This document shows, one piece after another, positions 1-9,806 of a DNA stretch of 64,000 nt. The translations under genes and the position numbers were made by a program. Position 1 is the stretch's first letter. Each line of letters opens with the position of its first letter. Under the pieces are notes generated by a model that was not told the origin of the DNA, ran no database searches, and worked only from the letters and a program-made list of their open reading frames with translations. Location: the NCBI RefSeq assembly GCF_002355475.1, contig NZ_AP014862.1, positions 1,736,001 through 1,800,000 on the forward strand, in the 5' to 3' direction. This DNA comes from Pseudomonas furukawaii (GTDB lineage Bacteria; Pseudomonadota; Gammaproteobacteria; Pseudomonadales; Pseudomonadaceae).

Positions 1-397
1 CCGCTGCCGCGCAGGCTTCGTCCTGCCCCTCGTCGGCCCCAGAGACGCCGATGCCGCCGATGCATTCACCATCGAGCAGGATCGGCAGGCCCCCGCCGAA
101 CACCACCAGCCGCTCGCGTCTTGGCAGGCCGATGCGCAGGCGCGGGTTGTCACCCAGCACGTCGAGCCAGTCGCGGGTGGAGAAGCCGAAGCTCACGGCG
201 GTGTATGCCTTGTCTTCGGCAATTTCCCGTGAATGTAGAAAGGCGCCGTTCATGCGGAGATAGGCCAACGGCAGGCCGGAGTGGTCAACCACGCAGACGT
301 TAATGCGCACGCCTAGCTTCTCTGCATGTGCCACGGCCGCACGGGTGGCGGCATAGGCGGCTTCCCAGTGCAGCGAGCGTTGATTCGTTGTTCTCAT
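1..397 (-). CDS. HbpS/GlcG-family protein, 3' end outside window (nahX-like)
   Basis: Partial gene: the start is at 397 and the C-terminus lies beyond base 1. The translation opens MRTTNQRSLHWEAAYAATRA and contains the glycine-rich segment VVFGGGLPILLDGECIGGIG, typical of the small GlcG/HbpS (DUF336) family. The family is described as haem- or cofactor-binding, and its role in catabolic operons is unclear. It lies 30 bp after the tautomerase gene on the same strand, which is the position of nahX in NAH7-type salicylate operons. No good ribosome site precedes 397, so it may depend on translation of the upstream gene. The family call is firm; the nahX equivalence is inferred from position. Confidence 0.75.
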   Translation of the reverse strand, partial: MRTTNQRSLHWEAAYAATRAAVAHAEKLGVRINVCVVDHSGLPLAYLRMNGAFLHSREIAEDKAYTAVSFGFSTRDWLDVLGDNPRLRIGLPRRERLVVFGGGLPILLDGECIGGIGVSGADEGQDEACAAA

Positions 398-427
398 GTG
401 CCGGACTCTGTGCAGGAGGAGGCAGGT

Positions 428-619
428 TCATCGACCAATGGCCTTGGCGCTTTCGCCGCCGATGCCGAAGTGGCCTTTGGGCATCTCGGTTATAATCACT
501 CGCACGCTGGTCAGCGGCGCATCCAGGGAGCGCGAGATGGCCTCGCTGACTTCGCGAATGAGGGTTTCCTTCTGCTCGTCGCTGCGGCCTTCAAGGATGT
601 GGATCTGGGCAATAGGCAT
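428..619 (-). CDS. nahJ: 4-oxalocrotonate tautomerase
   Basis: A 63-residue protein starting [18 protein letters not shown]. It has the invariant Pro directly after Met, which becomes the N-terminal catalytic base, and an Arg at the expected position near residue 12. It converts 2-hydroxymuconate to 2-oxo-3-hexenedioate in the oxalocrotonate branch of catechol meta cleavage; the family acts as a hexamer in the cytoplasm. A strong AGGAGG lies just upstream of the ATG at 619. It follows the decarboxylase gene nahK in the operon, and the two enzymes work in sequence. Length and motif match DmpI/XylH/NahJ. Confidence 0.95.
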   Translation of the reverse strand: MPIAQIHILEGRSDEQKETLIREVSEAISRSLDAPLTSVRVIITEMPKGHFGIGGESAKAIGR

Positions 620-667
620 GGTGTGCCTCCTGAAGAAGAGGCCGCCCGGGCAGGGCGGCCGGATGGC

Positions 668-1462
668 TCAGACGAAGCGCGCGGAGACGCTGCCAAGCCC
701 CTGGTAGCGCACGGTGATGTTGTCGCCCGGCGCTACTGCGACGGCGGCGGTGATGCCGCCAGTCATGATGAAGGTGCCGGCCGGTATGTGTTCGTCGCGC
801 TCTGCCAGCAGGTTGGCCAGCATGGCCACGCTGGACAGCGGATGGCCGAGCACTGCGGCGCCGGCACCAAGTTCCACCACCTCGCCGTTCTTCTCCATCA
901 CCACGCCGAGAGTGCGCAGGTCGACCTCCTCGAGGTTGGCCATGCGGCCTCCGGTGATGTAGCGGGTCGACGAGGCGTTGTCGGCCACCACGCTGATCAG
1001 GTCGAACTTGAAATTCTCATAGCGCGAGTCGATTACCTCGACGGTGGGGATCACGTAGTCGACCGCGGCGATCACGTCGCCGATATGGCAACCAGGCCCG
1101 ACCAGCGGTGCCTTGGTGACCACCGCGATTTCCGCCTCGATCTTGGGGTGGATCAGCTTGGAACAGTCCACCGTGCCGCCGTCGGGCACGCTGAAGTAGT
1201 CGGCGAGAAAGCCGTAGATCGGCGTCTCCACGCCCATCTGTGCCATCTTCGCCCATGAGGTCAGGCCCATCTTCAGGCCGACGATCTTGTTGCCGCGCTC
1301 CTCCTTGCGCCGGCGGATTTCCCACTGGATGTCGTAGGCATCGGCGAAGGTCATCTCGGGATAGTCGTTGGTGACCTTGTGGATGTCATGGGCCTGCAAT
1401 TCGGCGTTCTCGATGTGCTCGGCCAGGGCCAGCACCTGCTCGCGGTTGAGGGTACGGTTCAT
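668..1462 (-). CDS. nahK: 4-oxalocrotonate decarboxylase
   Basis: A 264-residue member of the fumarylacetoacetase-like hydratase/decarboxylase family. The protein starts [20 protein letters not shown] at 1462; an in-frame extension further upstream is only the shadow of nahM. It decarboxylates 2-oxo-3-hexenedioate to 2-hydroxypenta-2,4-dienoate using a divalent metal, and is known to form a complex with the hydratase NahL. Metal-site signatures typical of the family are visible (KIEAEIAVV, then [11 protein letters not shown]). The ATGA at 1459-1462 overlaps the end of nahM, implying coupled translation. Close in design and length to DmpH/XylI. Confidence 0.95.
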   Translation of the reverse strand: MNRTLNREQVLALAEHIENAELQAHDIHKVTNDYPEMTFADAYDIQWEIRRRKEERGNKIVGLKMGLTSWAKMAQMGVETPIYGFLADYFSVPDGGTVDCSKLIHPKIEAEIAVVTKAPLVGPGCHIGDVIAAVDYVIPTVEVIDSRYENFKFDLISVVADNASSTRYITGGRMANLEEVDLRTLGVVMEKNGEVVELGAGAAVLGHPLSSVAMLANLLAERDEHIPAGTFIMTGGITAAVAVAPGDNITVRYQGLGSVSARFV

Positions 1463-2499
1463 GCGCTCACCTTCTGGTTCTGGCGGGCCCGGGACATATC
1501 CAGGGCGAGGTCTTCGATCATGTCTTCCTGGCCACCGACGGTGCCGCGGCGCCCCAGCTCGACCAGAATGTCGCGGGCCGGCACGCCGTATTTCTTCTCG
1601 GCGCGCTGGGCGAACAGCAGGAATGAGCTGTATACGCCGGCATAGCCCAGGGTCAGCGCATCGCGGTCGACGCGGATCGGCTGGTCCATCATCGGCACGA
1701 CGAGGTCTTCGGCCACATCCATGATCTTGTAGAGGTCGATGCCGGTTTCCACGCCCATGCGCTTGCACACCGCGACGAAGACTTCCAGCGGGGTGTTGCC
1801 GGCACCCGCGCCTAGCCCTGCGACCGAGCCGTCGATGCGCGAGGCGCCGGCCTCGATGGCCGCCAGCGAGTTGGCGATGGCCATGCCCATGTTGTGGTGG
1901 CCGTGGAAGCCGATCTCGGTGGCCGGGTTCAGCTCGGCGCGCAGCAGGCCGATCTTCTCGCTGACTTCATCGGGCAGCATGTAGCCGGCGGAGTCGGTGC
2001 AATAGATGCAGTTGGCGCCGTAGCTTTCCATCAGCCGCGCCTGCTCCAGCACTTTTTCCGCGCTGATCATGTGCGCCATCATCAGGAAGCCGACGGTATC
2101 GGCGCCCAGCTTGCGCGACATGCCGATGTGCTGCTCGGAGACATCGGCCTCGGTGCAATGCGTGGCCACTCGAATGGTGGAGACGCCACAGTCGAGCGCC
2201 ATCTTCAGGTGGTCGACCGTGCCGATGCCCGGCAGCAGCAGGGCGGATACCTTGGCCTGCTTGAGGCGCGGGATCACCGCACGCAGGTATTCCTCGTCGC
2301 TGTGCGCGGGGAAACCGTAGTTGATCGAGCGACCGCCGAGGCCGTCGCCGTGGGTGATCTCGATCAGTGGCATGCCGGCGGCGTCGAGGCCGGTGGCGAC
2401 CGCGATCATCTGCTCGAGGCTGATCTGGTGGCGCTTGGCGTGCATGCCGTCGCGCAGGCTCATGTCGTGCAGGGTGACGTTCTTGCCTTGCAGATTCAT
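1459..2499 (-). CDS. nahM: 4-hydroxy-2-oxovalerate aldolase (salicylate-operon copy)
   Basis: A 346-residue class II aldolase of the HMG-CoA-lyase-like TIM-barrel family. The N-terminal [10 protein letters not shown] motif and the metal-binding [11 protein letters not shown] motif are present. It splits 4-hydroxy-2-oxovalerate into pyruvate and acetaldehyde and channels the aldehyde to its partner NahO. It is encoded directly after nahO, as expected for the DmpF-DmpG complex, with a 12-bp gap and AAGGAG upstream of the start. A clearly related second copy, bphI, lies at 19261-20301. Confidence 0.96.
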   Translation of the reverse strand: MNLQGKNVTLHDMSLRDGMHAKRHQISLEQMIAVATGLDAAGMPLIEITHGDGLGGRSINYGFPAHSDEEYLRAVIPRLKQAKVSALLLPGIGTVDHLKMALDCGVSTIRVATHCTEADVSEQHIGMSRKLGADTVGFLMMAHMISAEKVLEQARLMESYGANCIYCTDSAGYMLPDEVSEKIGLLRAELNPATEIGFHGHHNMGMAIANSLAAIEAGASRIDGSVAGLGAGAGNTPLEVFVAVCKRMGVETGIDLYKIMDVAEDLVVPMMDQPIRVDRDALTLGYAGVYSSFLLFAQRAEKKYGVPARDILVELGRRGTVGGQEDMIEDLALDMSRARQNQKVSA

Positions 2500-2511
2500 G
2501 GTGCGACTCCT

Positions 2512-3435
2512 TTAGGCCAGTGCCGCTTCACGACGTGGCAGTTGAATGGTGCCGCTGGCGATTTCCTCGGCGAACATCTCGCCGGTGCGCAGGGCGGCGG
2601 CGGTCATGATGTCGAGGTTGCCGGCGTACTTGGGCAGGTAGTCGCCCAGGCCCTCGACCTCCATGAAGATCGAGACGCGGTTGCCGTCGAATACCGGGCC
2701 ATTCTTCAGCCGGTAGCCGGGCACGTACTTCTGCACCTCGGCGATCATCGCGTGGACCGATGCGGTGATCGCATCCTGGTCCGGTTCGGTTTCGGTCAGG
2801 CAGTGGATGGTGTCGCGCATCATCAGCGGCGGCTCGGCCGGGTTGACGACGATGATCGCCTTGCCTTCCTTGGCCCCGCCGACCTGCTCGATGGCGCCGG
2901 CGGTGGTGCGGGTGAACTCGTCGATGTTCTTGCGGGTGCCCGGGCCGATGGAGCGCGAGGACACGGTGGCGACGATCTCGCCGTAGGCCACCGGCTGCAC
3001 GCGCGATACCGCGGCGACCATCGGGATGGTGGCCTGGCCACCACAGGTGACCATGTTGACGTTCATTTCCAGCGTGCCGACATGCTGCTTGAGGTTCACC
3101 GGCGGCACGCAGTACGGGCCGATGGCGGCCGGGGTCAGGTCGACCATCAGCACGCCCAGCTCGTTGAGCTTGCGGCTGTTCTCGGCGTGTACATAGGCGG
3201 AGGTGGCATCGAAGGCGATGCGGATATCGTCCTCGAGCACGTGCGGCAGCAGGCCGTCGACGCCCTCGGCGGTGGTCTTCAGGCCGAACTCGCGGGCGCG
3301 CTTGAGGCCATCGGACTCGGGGTCGATGCCGACCATCCAGACCGGCTCGATCCACTCGGAACGCAGCATCTTCATCACCAGATCTGTGCCGATGTTGCCC
3401 GGGCCGATAATGGCGGCTTTCAGTTTCTTGCTCAT
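2512..3435 (-). CDS. nahO: Acetaldehyde dehydrogenase (acylating), salicylate-operon copy
   Basis: A 307-residue protein with an N-terminal NAD site ([12 protein letters not shown], residues 8-19) and the catalytic cysteine at residue 131 in the motif [12 protein letters not shown]. It oxidises acetaldehyde with CoA and NAD to acetyl-CoA, taking its substrate through a tunnel from the aldolase NahM. It lies between nahL and nahM, the usual hydratase-dehydrogenase-aldolase order of meta operons. The length equals the NahO/DmpF/XylQ family. A diverged duplicate is bphJ (20321-21235). Confidence 0.96.
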   Translation of the reverse strand: MSKKLKAAIIGPGNIGTDLVMKMLRSEWIEPVWMVGIDPESDGLKRAREFGLKTTAEGVDGLLPHVLEDDIRIAFDATSAYVHAENSRKLNELGVLMVDLTPAAIGPYCVPPVNLKQHVGTLEMNVNMVTCGGQATIPMVAAVSRVQPVAYGEIVATVSSRSIGPGTRKNIDEFTRTTAGAIEQVGGAKEGKAIIVVNPAEPPLMMRDTIHCLTETEPDQDAITASVHAMIAEVQKYVPGYRLKNGPVFDGNRVSIFMEVEGLGDYLPKYAGNLDIMTAAALRTGEMFAEEIASGTIQLPRREAALA

Positions 3436-3449
3436 CAGGCTGTCCTCGA

Positions 3450-4235
3450 TCAGATGAAGCGCACGGAGGCGCTGCCGATGCCGCCGATCTCGACGCGCAT
3501 GAAATCACCGGCCTTGACCGGTTCCAGCGGAACCAGCGAGCCGGACAGGATCACTTCGCCGGCCTTGAGGCCAATGCCGAAGTGGCCGAGGGTGTTGGCC
3601 AGCCAGGCCACGCAGTTGACCGGCGAGCCGAGCGCAGCCGCTCCAGCGCCGGTGGAGAGCAGCTGGCCGTTCTTCTCAACCAGCATGCCGCAGGTGACCA
3701 GATCGACCTGGCGCGGTGAGACGGCCTGGTCCCCCAGCACGAACAGCCCGCAGGAGGCGTTGTCCGCGACGGTGTCCTGGATCTTGATCTTCCAGTCCTG
3801 GATGCGCGAATCGACCACTTCGAAGCAGGGGATCACGCATTCGGTGGCAGCCAGCACGTCGGCGTTGGTCACGCCCGGCCCCATCAAATCCTTCTTGAGG
3901 ATGAAGGCGATCTCGCCCTCGGCGCGTGGCTGGATCAGCCGCTCGCTGATCGGCATTGCCTCGCCGCTGTTGTAGACCATGGCATCGGTGAGGTAGCCGA
4001 AGTCCGGCTGGTGCACGCTGAGCATGTTCTGCACGGCCTTGCTGGTGACGCCGATCTTCTTGCCGATCACCCGCTCGCCGGCCGCCAGGCGGCGTTCGAG
4101 CATGCGCAGGGAGATGTGGTAGGCGTCCTCGACCGTGATGTCGAAGCCGCGGCTGGTCAGCGGCGACACGGTCTCGCGCTGGACCATCGCCTGGTAGAGC
4201 TCGTCGCCGAGTTCGTTGATCAATGTCTTGTCCAT
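3450..4235 (-). CDS. nahL: 2-hydroxypenta-2,4-dienoate hydratase (salicylate-operon copy)
   Basis: A 261-residue hydratase starting [20 protein letters not shown] at 4235; the open frame upstream is a shadow of nahN. It adds water to 2-hydroxypenta-2,4-dienoate to give 4-hydroxy-2-oxovalerate. The metal-binding region [13 protein letters not shown] and the segment [17 protein letters not shown] are typical of DmpE/XylJ. AGAGAGA just upstream of the ATG is a weak ribosome site, and only 11 bp separate it from nahN. It is paralogous to nahK in this operon and to bphH in the biphenyl operon. Confidence 0.95.
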   Translation of the reverse strand: MDKTLINELGDELYQAMVQRETVSPLTSRGFDITVEDAYHISLRMLERRLAAGERVIGKKIGVTSKAVQNMLSVHQPDFGYLTDAMVYNSGEAMPISERLIQPRAEGEIAFILKKDLMGPGVTNADVLAATECVIPCFEVVDSRIQDWKIKIQDTVADNASCGLFVLGDQAVSPRQVDLVTCGMLVEKNGQLLSTGAGAAALGSPVNCVAWLANTLGHFGIGLKAGEVILSGSLVPLEPVKAGDFMRVEIGGIGSASVRFI

Positions 4236-4246
4236 ATCGGTCTCTC

Positions 4247-5095
4247 TCAGGAATGGAGGGCGTCGGCCTCGGCGAGGAAATTCTCGACCAGGCGGGCGAA
4301 ACGCTCGGCGTGTTCGATCTGGGTCCAGTGGCCGCAATGGCCAAAGACGTGGAGTTGGGCGTTGGGAATCCACTGCGCGAGGGTCAGCGAAGCCTGCAGC
4401 GGGATGATCCGATCCTCGCGGCCATGGATGACCAGGGTTTCGTGGGGCAGGGCGCGGATATCGGCCTCGTTGCTGGCCAGATCGTCGACTCCGTTCTGCC
4501 GTGGCGGCGGGAACATCGCGGCGAACGACTCCTGGAAGCCCGGGCGGATGCTGGCTTGGTAGCGCAGCTCGGCCAGCTCGTCGTTGACCAGGGTGCGGTC
4601 GTGGGCGAACAGATCGAGCAGCCTGCGCATGTTGGCCAGCGACGGCGTGTAGCCCCACGCCATTTCCAGCCCCTCGGTGATCGGAAAGGCCACGCCGACG
4701 CTGCCCATCAGCACCAGCCGGCGCACGCGCTCGGGGTGACGGATGGCCAGTGCCAGCGCCAGCCCGCCGCCGAACGAGTTGCCGACGATGTCGGCCTGCT
4801 GGATGCCGAGGGCGTCGAGCACGCCGATGGCATGCTCGACCCAGCGCGCCTGGCTGTATTGTCCATCGGCCGGACGTTCGCTGTAGCCGAAGCCGAGCAT
4901 GTCCGGAGCGACCACCCGGCGCGTCTGCGCCAGCTGCGGAATGATCCCGCGCCAGTTGGCCCAGGCGGTGACGCCCGGCCCGGAGCCGTGGATCAGCAGA
5001 ACCGGGAAGCCTTCGCCCTGATCATGCAGGTTGGTGCGGTAGCCAGCGGCGAGGATTTCGCGACCGATTTCAGGGCTTTGCTGCGGTGCGTTCAT
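4247..5095 (-). CDS. nahN: 2-hydroxymuconic semialdehyde hydrolase
   Basis: A 282-residue alpha/beta hydrolase of the meta-cleavage-product hydrolase family. The oxyanion motif HGSGPG is at 36-41, the nucleophile Ser107 sits in GNSFGGG, and Asp228 (GREDRIIP) and His256 (GHCGHW) complete the triad. It cleaves the carbon-carbon bond of 2-hydroxymuconic semialdehyde or its methyl analogue, giving formate or acetate plus 2-hydroxypenta-2,4-dienoate. It supplies the hydrolytic branch parallel to the NahI-J-K branch. It lies in the usual operon position after nahI. Confidence 0.94.
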   Translation of the reverse strand: MNAPQQSPEIGREILAAGYRTNLHDQGEGFPVLLIHGSGPGVTAWANWRGIIPQLAQTRRVVAPDMLGFGYSERPADGQYSQARWVEHAIGVLDALGIQQADIVGNSFGGGLALALAIRHPERVRRLVLMGSVGVAFPITEGLEMAWGYTPSLANMRRLLDLFAHDRTLVNDELAELRYQASIRPGFQESFAAMFPPPRQNGVDDLASNEADIRALPHETLVIHGREDRIIPLQASLTLAQWIPNAQLHVFGHCGHWTQIEHAERFARLVENFLAEADALHS

Positions 5096-5105
5096 GGCCA
5101 GCTCC

Positions 5106-6566
5106 TCAGAGTTTCACACAGATGTTTTTCAGCTCGGTGTAGAATTCCAGCGAGTGCACACCCCCTTCGCGCCCGATGCCCGACTGCTTGCTGCCGCCGA
5201 AGGCGGTGCGCAGGTCGCGCAGGAACCAGCTGTTGACCCAGACGATGCCGGCCTCGATCTGCCCGGCGACGCGGTGGGCGCGCGAAGCGTTCTCGGTCCA
5301 GATCGCCGAGGCCAGGCCGTAAGGCAGGCTGTTGGCCAGTTCAATGGCTTCCTCCTCGCTGTCGAACGGGCGGATATGGCAGCAGGGGCCGAAGATTTCC
5401 TCGGTGACCACCGCCGAATCGTCGGTCAGGCCGGTCCAGATGGTCGGCTGCACCCAGGCGCCGCCGGCCAGGTGCGCCGGCATCTCCGGCACGCCGCCGC
5501 CGGTGACAACGGTGGCGCCGTCGTCGACTGCCTGCTGGTAGTAACTGAGGACTTTTTCACGGTGCTTGTGGCTGATCAGCGGGCCGAAATTGGCCTCTGG
5601 ATCGTTCGGTTCGCCGATCTTCAACGCTTCGGCGCCGGCCTTCAGGCGGGCGACGAACGCGTCGAAGATCGGCCGCTCGACATACACCCGCTCGGTGCCC
5701 AGGCAGACTTGGCCGCAGTTGGCGAAGGCCGAGCGCAGGGTGCCCTCGATGGCCTTGTCCAGGTCACAGTCGGCGAAGACGATGCCGGCGTTCTTGCCGC
5801 CCAGCTCCAGCGACACCTGGCGCACGCCCTTGGCCGCGGCGCGCATGATGGTTTCGCCGGTGCCGGTCTCGCCGGTGAAGGTGTAGGCGTCGACGTCCGG
5901 GTGCTCGGTGAGGAAGGCCCCGGCCGAATCGCCGCCGAAACCGTGCACCACGTTGTACACGCCGGCCGGCACACCGGCGGCCTGCATCACCTCGCCGAGC
6001 AGGGTGGCGGTCAGCGGGGTTTCCTCGGATGGTTTGACCACCACGCAGTTGCCGCAGGCCAGGGCCGGGCCGACTTTCCAGGTCATCAGCAGCAGCGGCA
6101 GGTTCCACGGGCTGATCACGCCGATCACCCCCTTGGGCCGGCGCACGCCGTAGTTGAGTGCACCGGCGCCGTCCGGGGTGGCCATCTCGAAGGCTTCGGT
6201 CGGCACGTTCTTGATCAGGTCGGCGAACACCTTGAAATTGGCCGCGCCGCGCGGAATGTCGATGTGGCTGGCCAGGGATTTGGGCTTGCCGGTGTCCAGG
6301 CATTCGGCCTCGAGAAACTCATCGAAGCGCGCCGTGACGCCATCGGCCACGCGATGCAGAATCTCAGCGCGCTCGGCCACCGTCATCTTCCCCCATGGTC
6401 CCTTCAGCGCAGCGCGTGCCGCCCTGACCGCGGCGTCGACCTCGGCGCGGCCGGCCTCGTGCACGCGGCCGATCACCTGGCCATTGACCGGGTTGATGTC
6501 CTCGAAGGTGCGGCCGCTGGCCGAATCGACGAAGGCACCGTTAATGAAATGCTTGATCTCTTTCAT
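5106..6566 (-). CDS. nahI: 2-hydroxymuconic semialdehyde dehydrogenase
   Basis: A 486-residue aldehyde dehydrogenase with catalytic Cys288 (GQVCLGTERVYVERP), Glu254 in LELGGK, and the Asn of SPWNLPLL near residue 155. It oxidises 2-hydroxymuconic semialdehyde with NAD to 2-hydroxymuconate, the first step of the oxalocrotonate branch. It lies directly after the ring-cleavage gene nahH, as in NAH7 and TOL meta operons. The length agrees with DmpC/XylG/NahI. No disruption is seen. Confidence 0.95.
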   Translation of the reverse strand: MKEIKHFINGAFVDSASGRTFEDINPVNGQVIGRVHEAGRAEVDAAVRAARAALKGPWGKMTVAERAEILHRVADGVTARFDEFLEAECLDTGKPKSLASHIDIPRGAANFKVFADLIKNVPTEAFEMATPDGAGALNYGVRRPKGVIGVISPWNLPLLLMTWKVGPALACGNCVVVKPSEETPLTATLLGEVMQAAGVPAGVYNVVHGFGGDSAGAFLTEHPDVDAYTFTGETGTGETIMRAAAKGVRQVSLELGGKNAGIVFADCDLDKAIEGTLRSAFANCGQVCLGTERVYVERPIFDAFVARLKAGAEALKIGEPNDPEANFGPLISHKHREKVLSYYQQAVDDGATVVTGGGVPEMPAHLAGGAWVQPTIWTGLTDDSAVVTEEIFGPCCHIRPFDSEEEAIELANSLPYGLASAIWTENASRAHRVAGQIEAGIVWVNSWFLRDLRTAFGGSKQSGIGREGGVHSLEFYTELKNICVKL

Positions 6567-6600
6567 CTGCGCAATCTCTGCAATAAGTCGAACCGAACCA

Positions 6601-7524
6601 TCAGGTCAGCACGGTCATGAATCGTTCGTTGAGCACACGGTCGTGATAGAAGATCGCCTTGCCCAGGTCCTTAGCCAGCCAGGTCACCGGCTTGTGATCC
6701 GGATAGCTGTAGTTGCCGCCGCAGAACACCTCGCTGCGGTTACCGGACGGGTCGAAGAAGTAGATGGTCTTGCCGTGGGTCAGGCCATGACGGGTCGGGC
6801 CGATGTCGATAGAGGTGTCGGTCATGGAGATCAGGTCGGCGGCGCGAAGCACGTCTTCCCAGGTTTCGAGGTGGAAGGACACATGATGGAGGCGGCCTTT
6901 TTCCGGATGGTGAATGAAGGCCACGTCGTGGGCCTTGGTCGACAGACTGAGGAACTGGGCGACGCGCGTGCCATTTTCGTCCAGCACCTGTTCGGCCAGA
7001 TAGAAGCCGAGCACCTTGGTGAACAGGTCATAGGTCGCCGGCAATTCGTCGCCATACAGTAGGCAATGATCGAAACGCACAGCCGCCATGCCTTTCAGAT
7101 CGCGCGGCCATGCCTCGGGATTGACCTCATTCACACCCCACTTTCCAGTATATTCCTTGTCTGCATACAACTCGAAGTGATGCCCGGAGGGTGCCTGGAA
7201 GCGCACGCGCCGGCCACAACTGTTCAGCTCACCTGCGGGTAGCTGCTCAACGGCACAGCCATATGCCGTCAGATCCCGCTCCAGTTGCCGGAGAGCATCC
7301 TCATCCACAACCTTGAAACCCATAAAATCCATACCAGGTTCGTCGGCTTCGCGTAGCACCACGGAGAATTTGTCAACTTCGGTCCAAGCCTTGAGATAGA
7401 CACGGCCCTGATCGTCACGGTCCATCTCGATCAGGCCCAGCAACTCGACGTAGTGTTCCAGGGCCTTGCTCATGTCCAGTACACGCAGCTGCACATGGCC
7501 GGGGCGCATTATACCTTTGTTCAT
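6601..7524 (-). CDS. nahH: Catechol 2,3-dioxygenase
   Basis: A 307-residue type I extradiol dioxygenase beginning [20 protein letters not shown], almost the same as XylE/NahH from memory. The Fe(II) ligands His153, His214 and Glu265 are all in place, as are the family residues near [12 protein letters not shown]. It opens catechol next to the diol to give yellow 2-hydroxymuconic semialdehyde. The start overlaps the end of nahT by 4 nt (7521-7524), so translation is probably coupled. The NahT ferredoxin encoded just upstream repairs its iron after oxidation by some substituted catechols. Confidence 0.98.
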   Translation of the reverse strand: MNKGIMRPGHVQLRVLDMSKALEHYVELLGLIEMDRDDQGRVYLKAWTEVDKFSVVLREADEPGMDFMGFKVVDEDALRQLERDLTAYGCAVEQLPAGELNSCGRRVRFQAPSGHHFELYADKEYTGKWGVNEVNPEAWPRDLKGMAAVRFDHCLLYGDELPATYDLFTKVLGFYLAEQVLDENGTRVAQFLSLSTKAHDVAFIHHPEKGRLHHVSFHLETWEDVLRAADLISMTDTSIDIGPTRHGLTHGKTIYFFDPSGNRSEVFCGGNYSYPDHKPVTWLAKDLGKAIFYHDRVLNERFMTVLT

Positions 7525-7859
7525 GACGTCACCTTTTCTCTTTGTTGTGGGTCGACCGTATTTTCATAGCACGGCTTTGAATAACGCTCGATACATAGAT
7601 CGCTACGGGCAAACAGTCGGCAGGCCAGGGCGTAGCCTTGTTCGCGGGCCTCTACCGGTACGTGCTTGCAGCTCATACGCCCGCATTCGTAATCACCGGT
7701 CAGCACCCGCACCTTACACAGGCCGCACCCGCCGCCGCGACAGCCAACTGGTAGGCAGTGCTTGTTCTGGGCCTCCATAGCACGAAGCACTGACTGCTGC
7801 GGCTGGCAGACGAAGCTCTCCCCATCAGGCCGTACAGTGATTTCAAAGACCGTTGGCAT
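7521..7859 (-). CDS. nahT: Chloroplast-type [2Fe-2S] ferredoxin reactivating catechol 2,3-dioxygenase
   Basis: A 112-residue ferredoxin starting [20 protein letters not shown] at 7859, preceded by GGAGG at good spacing; a longer in-frame start lacks such a site. Cluster ligands Cys40, Cys45, Cys48 and Cys80 fit the C-x4-C-x2-C...C plant-type pattern. XylT/NahT/DmpQ proteins reduce the inactive Fe(III) form of catechol 2,3-dioxygenase. Here it is the first gene of the T-H-I-N-L-O-M-K-J block and overlaps nahH by 4 nt. About 440 bp separate it from nahG. Confidence 0.93.
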   Translation of the reverse strand: MPTVFEITVRPDGESFVCQPQQSVLRAMEAQNKHCLPVGCRGGGCGLCKVRVLTGDYECGRMSCKHVPVEAREQGYALACRLFARSDLCIERYSKPCYENTVDPQQREKVTS

Positions 7860-8301
7860 CCCGCCTCCGTCGGCATGTGCGTCAGTGGGCACCGCTGCAG
7901 GACCTCCAAATACAAGTCCTGACCAGTTTGGCGATTGCTAGGGAAGTATTGATTGTCATCGCGGGAGCGCTGATTATTAAGGTGTAACGGAACGAACTCT
8001 TGTTATTGGTTTGCATTGTTCTCTCTAGCGATGCTCTTTGGCGCAGCATGTATGAAATCCTAATGGGTTACCGTGGTATCTGCGGTCCACTGGCACCAAT
8101 GCGGTGGCTGCCTGTGCTTAGATCAGAATCTAACTATATTTACAGATCCAACGGCTCCCATGGGCGTCGGCCTAGCGGCTGAAACAAAGTGATATTTTGC
8201 ACCTAGCACTAAACGCAAGCCTATGTGTATCACGTAACCCGTTCGCAGAAAACACTTCAATTACTCGCCTTCGAAACCTTAGCCACTATCGACACGGCCT
8301 C
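7860..8301. other. 442-bp gap between nahG and nahT, no supported gene
   Basis: This stretch is visibly richer in A and T than the flanking genes. It holds only short ORFs without ribosome sites or recognisable products. It separates nahG from the rest of the meta operon on the minus strand, so it may carry a secondary promoter, an mRNA-processing site or leftover DNA from a rearrangement. I see no clear terminator hairpin with a T-tract in it. Confidence 0.5.
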
Positions 8302-9615
8302 TTACCCTTGACGCAGCGCAATTTGCTCATGCGCCTCCCAACCCATGCGCAGTCGGGCCTCAGCCACATCGGCATCGAGATCATGGTTCCATAGCCAGTC
8401 GAAACGAGTCGCCAGTATTTCCCCCACCAGCTGTTCGTCCGCACCTACAATGGGGTCGCGCAACTCGTATAACTCGCCGGTTTCCACAGTGGTTCGTTGC
8501 ACACGACAGGCATGAGGGCGGCGCAGGTCGTCGTAAGCTCCAAGCAGCTCGGGGAGGTTGCCTGTTTCGGTCCGACTATCGCCCAACAGCCGGGCGAGGA
8601 AATAGGCGTCCTCAAGCCCTTGCCCTGCACCGGCCCCTTGGTGCGGCAGCATGGCGTGCGCTGCGTCGCCGATCAGGGCAACCCGACCGTGTACGTAGCC
8701 TGGCAGTTCCGGCAGGTCATGCAGTGCCCAGAGAGTTGGCGCCGGGATGCACTCCAGTAAGGCGCGCGGGGCATCGCCCCAGCCCGCGAACGCATCGAGC
8801 ATCTCGCGCTGGCTCGCTTCCCGTACCCAGGGAGCGTCCGCGGGCCAAGTCGGTTCCGGCTGGCTACGGTCGGAGGTGAACGCTACCACGTTGACAATGC
8901 GGCCTTTTCTCACCGGGAAGGTAAGAATATGGCCATAGAGCCCTAAGTACATCTGCGGGACATCCACCAAGTGCTCGTCAATGCCATTTATTCTATAGGC
9001 TTCGCGCAGTTGCAGGCTATCTACCATGCCCCGGTATGCACAGGTACCGCTAAAACGTGGTTCTAAATGATCCAGCCCCTGACCTTCCAGCACATAGCTA
9101 CGAAGCGCTGACTTAATGCCGTCGGCGCCGATTAGAAGATCGCAGCGGTACTCTGTGCCGTCGGCGAATAGCACTTGCAGTTCATCACCCTGCTGCTCGA
9201 TTTGGGTGGCACGCTTCCTAAATTGGGCGATACCTTCTGGAAGGTGTTTTACTAGGGCGTCAAGGAAATCAGCCCTGTGTACAGAGGACTGACCTACGCC
9301 CGGCGCAATGGTGGCGCCTAGATAGCTGGCATCGCTACCGCGCCGCCATTCAAACCAAATATCCTCCCAAGGCTGCGGAGTCCGATCAGCAACCTGAAAG
9401 TAGGCTTGACCCAAACCCAAACCGACAATGGCGCGCACTGCGTTAGGCCCGAAGGACACACCAGCACCGACTTCACCGAACGCCGGGGCAGCCTCGAATA
9501 GCTGCACATTAAGATGGGAGTGTTTGCACAAGCTCAATGCCAAGGCAAGGCCTGAAATTCCGCCGCCGACTATAGCGACGCGCAAGGCTGGTTTCTTAGC
9601 GTTCATGTCGTTCAT
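8302..9615 (-). CDS. nahG: Salicylate 1-hydroxylase (salicylate monooxygenase)
   Basis: A 437-residue flavoprotein monooxygenase. The N-terminal FAD site VAIVGGGISGLAL, the central DLLIGADGIKSALR and the C-terminal GDAAHAMLPHQGAGAGQG are the three diagnostic class A hydroxylase motifs. It converts salicylate to catechol with NADH and O2, releasing CO2. Two in-frame ATGs occur (9615 and 9606); the first has AGG six bases upstream and is preferred, though the second gives the usual 434 residues. It is divergent from nahR, and its promoter region (9616-9744) is intact up to the IS insertion. Confidence 0.97.
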   Translation of the reverse strand: MNDMNAKKPALRVAIVGGGISGLALALSLCKHSHLNVQLFEAAPAFGEVGAGVSFGPNAVRAIVGLGLGQAYFQVADRTPQPWEDIWFEWRRGSDASYLGATIAPGVGQSSVHRADFLDALVKHLPEGIAQFRKRATQIEQQGDELQVLFADGTEYRCDLLIGADGIKSALRSYVLEGQGLDHLEPRFSGTCAYRGMVDSLQLREAYRINGIDEHLVDVPQMYLGLYGHILTFPVRKGRIVNVVAFTSDRSQPEPTWPADAPWVREASQREMLDAFAGWGDAPRALLECIPAPTLWALHDLPELPGYVHGRVALIGDAAHAMLPHQGAGAGQGLEDAYFLARLLGDSRTETGNLPELLGAYDDLRRPHACRVQRTTVETGELYELRDPIVGADEQLVGEILATRFDWLWNHDLDADVAEARLRMGWEAHEQIALRQG

Positions 9616-9744
9616 GCAATACCTGTCATGGCTTTATTATTGGGATATCTTCAACAGTAGCGAAGCCATAACTATTGATAAATACACTAATCCCTATATT
9701 ATATATTCATGGGGAGAATGTACGATGCTGCCGCTTTGGCAGGA
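9616..9744 (-). promoter_or_regulatory. nahG promoter region with NahR-type LysR box
   Basis: AT-rich DNA directly upstream of nahG. An ATTC-N7-GAAT dyad at 9705-9719 (T-N11-A core) is a good candidate for the NahR site; LysR boxes of this type sit near -65 of the salicylate promoter. In NAH7-type systems the same region also holds the nahR promoter facing the other way. Here the region is cut from nahR by an insertion sequence that starts at 9745. Motif reading only; the transcription start is not defined. Confidence 0.6.
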
Positions 9745-9806
9745 GGGTTCTACCCCGTTAGCACGGACACTTTCAAGTAAGCTCACACCGAGCTGAAGGA
9801 GTGTTC

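Noticed and set aside
1894-3975. 693-codon plus-strand open frame across nahM-nahO-nahL
   Set aside because: Antisense shadow of three well-recognised enzymes; the composition is rich in Gly/His/Asp/Val as expected from reversed high-GC codons.
8000-8394. Small ORFs between nahG and nahT
   Set aside because: Short, unlike any known protein, lacking ribosome sites and partly antisense to nahG.
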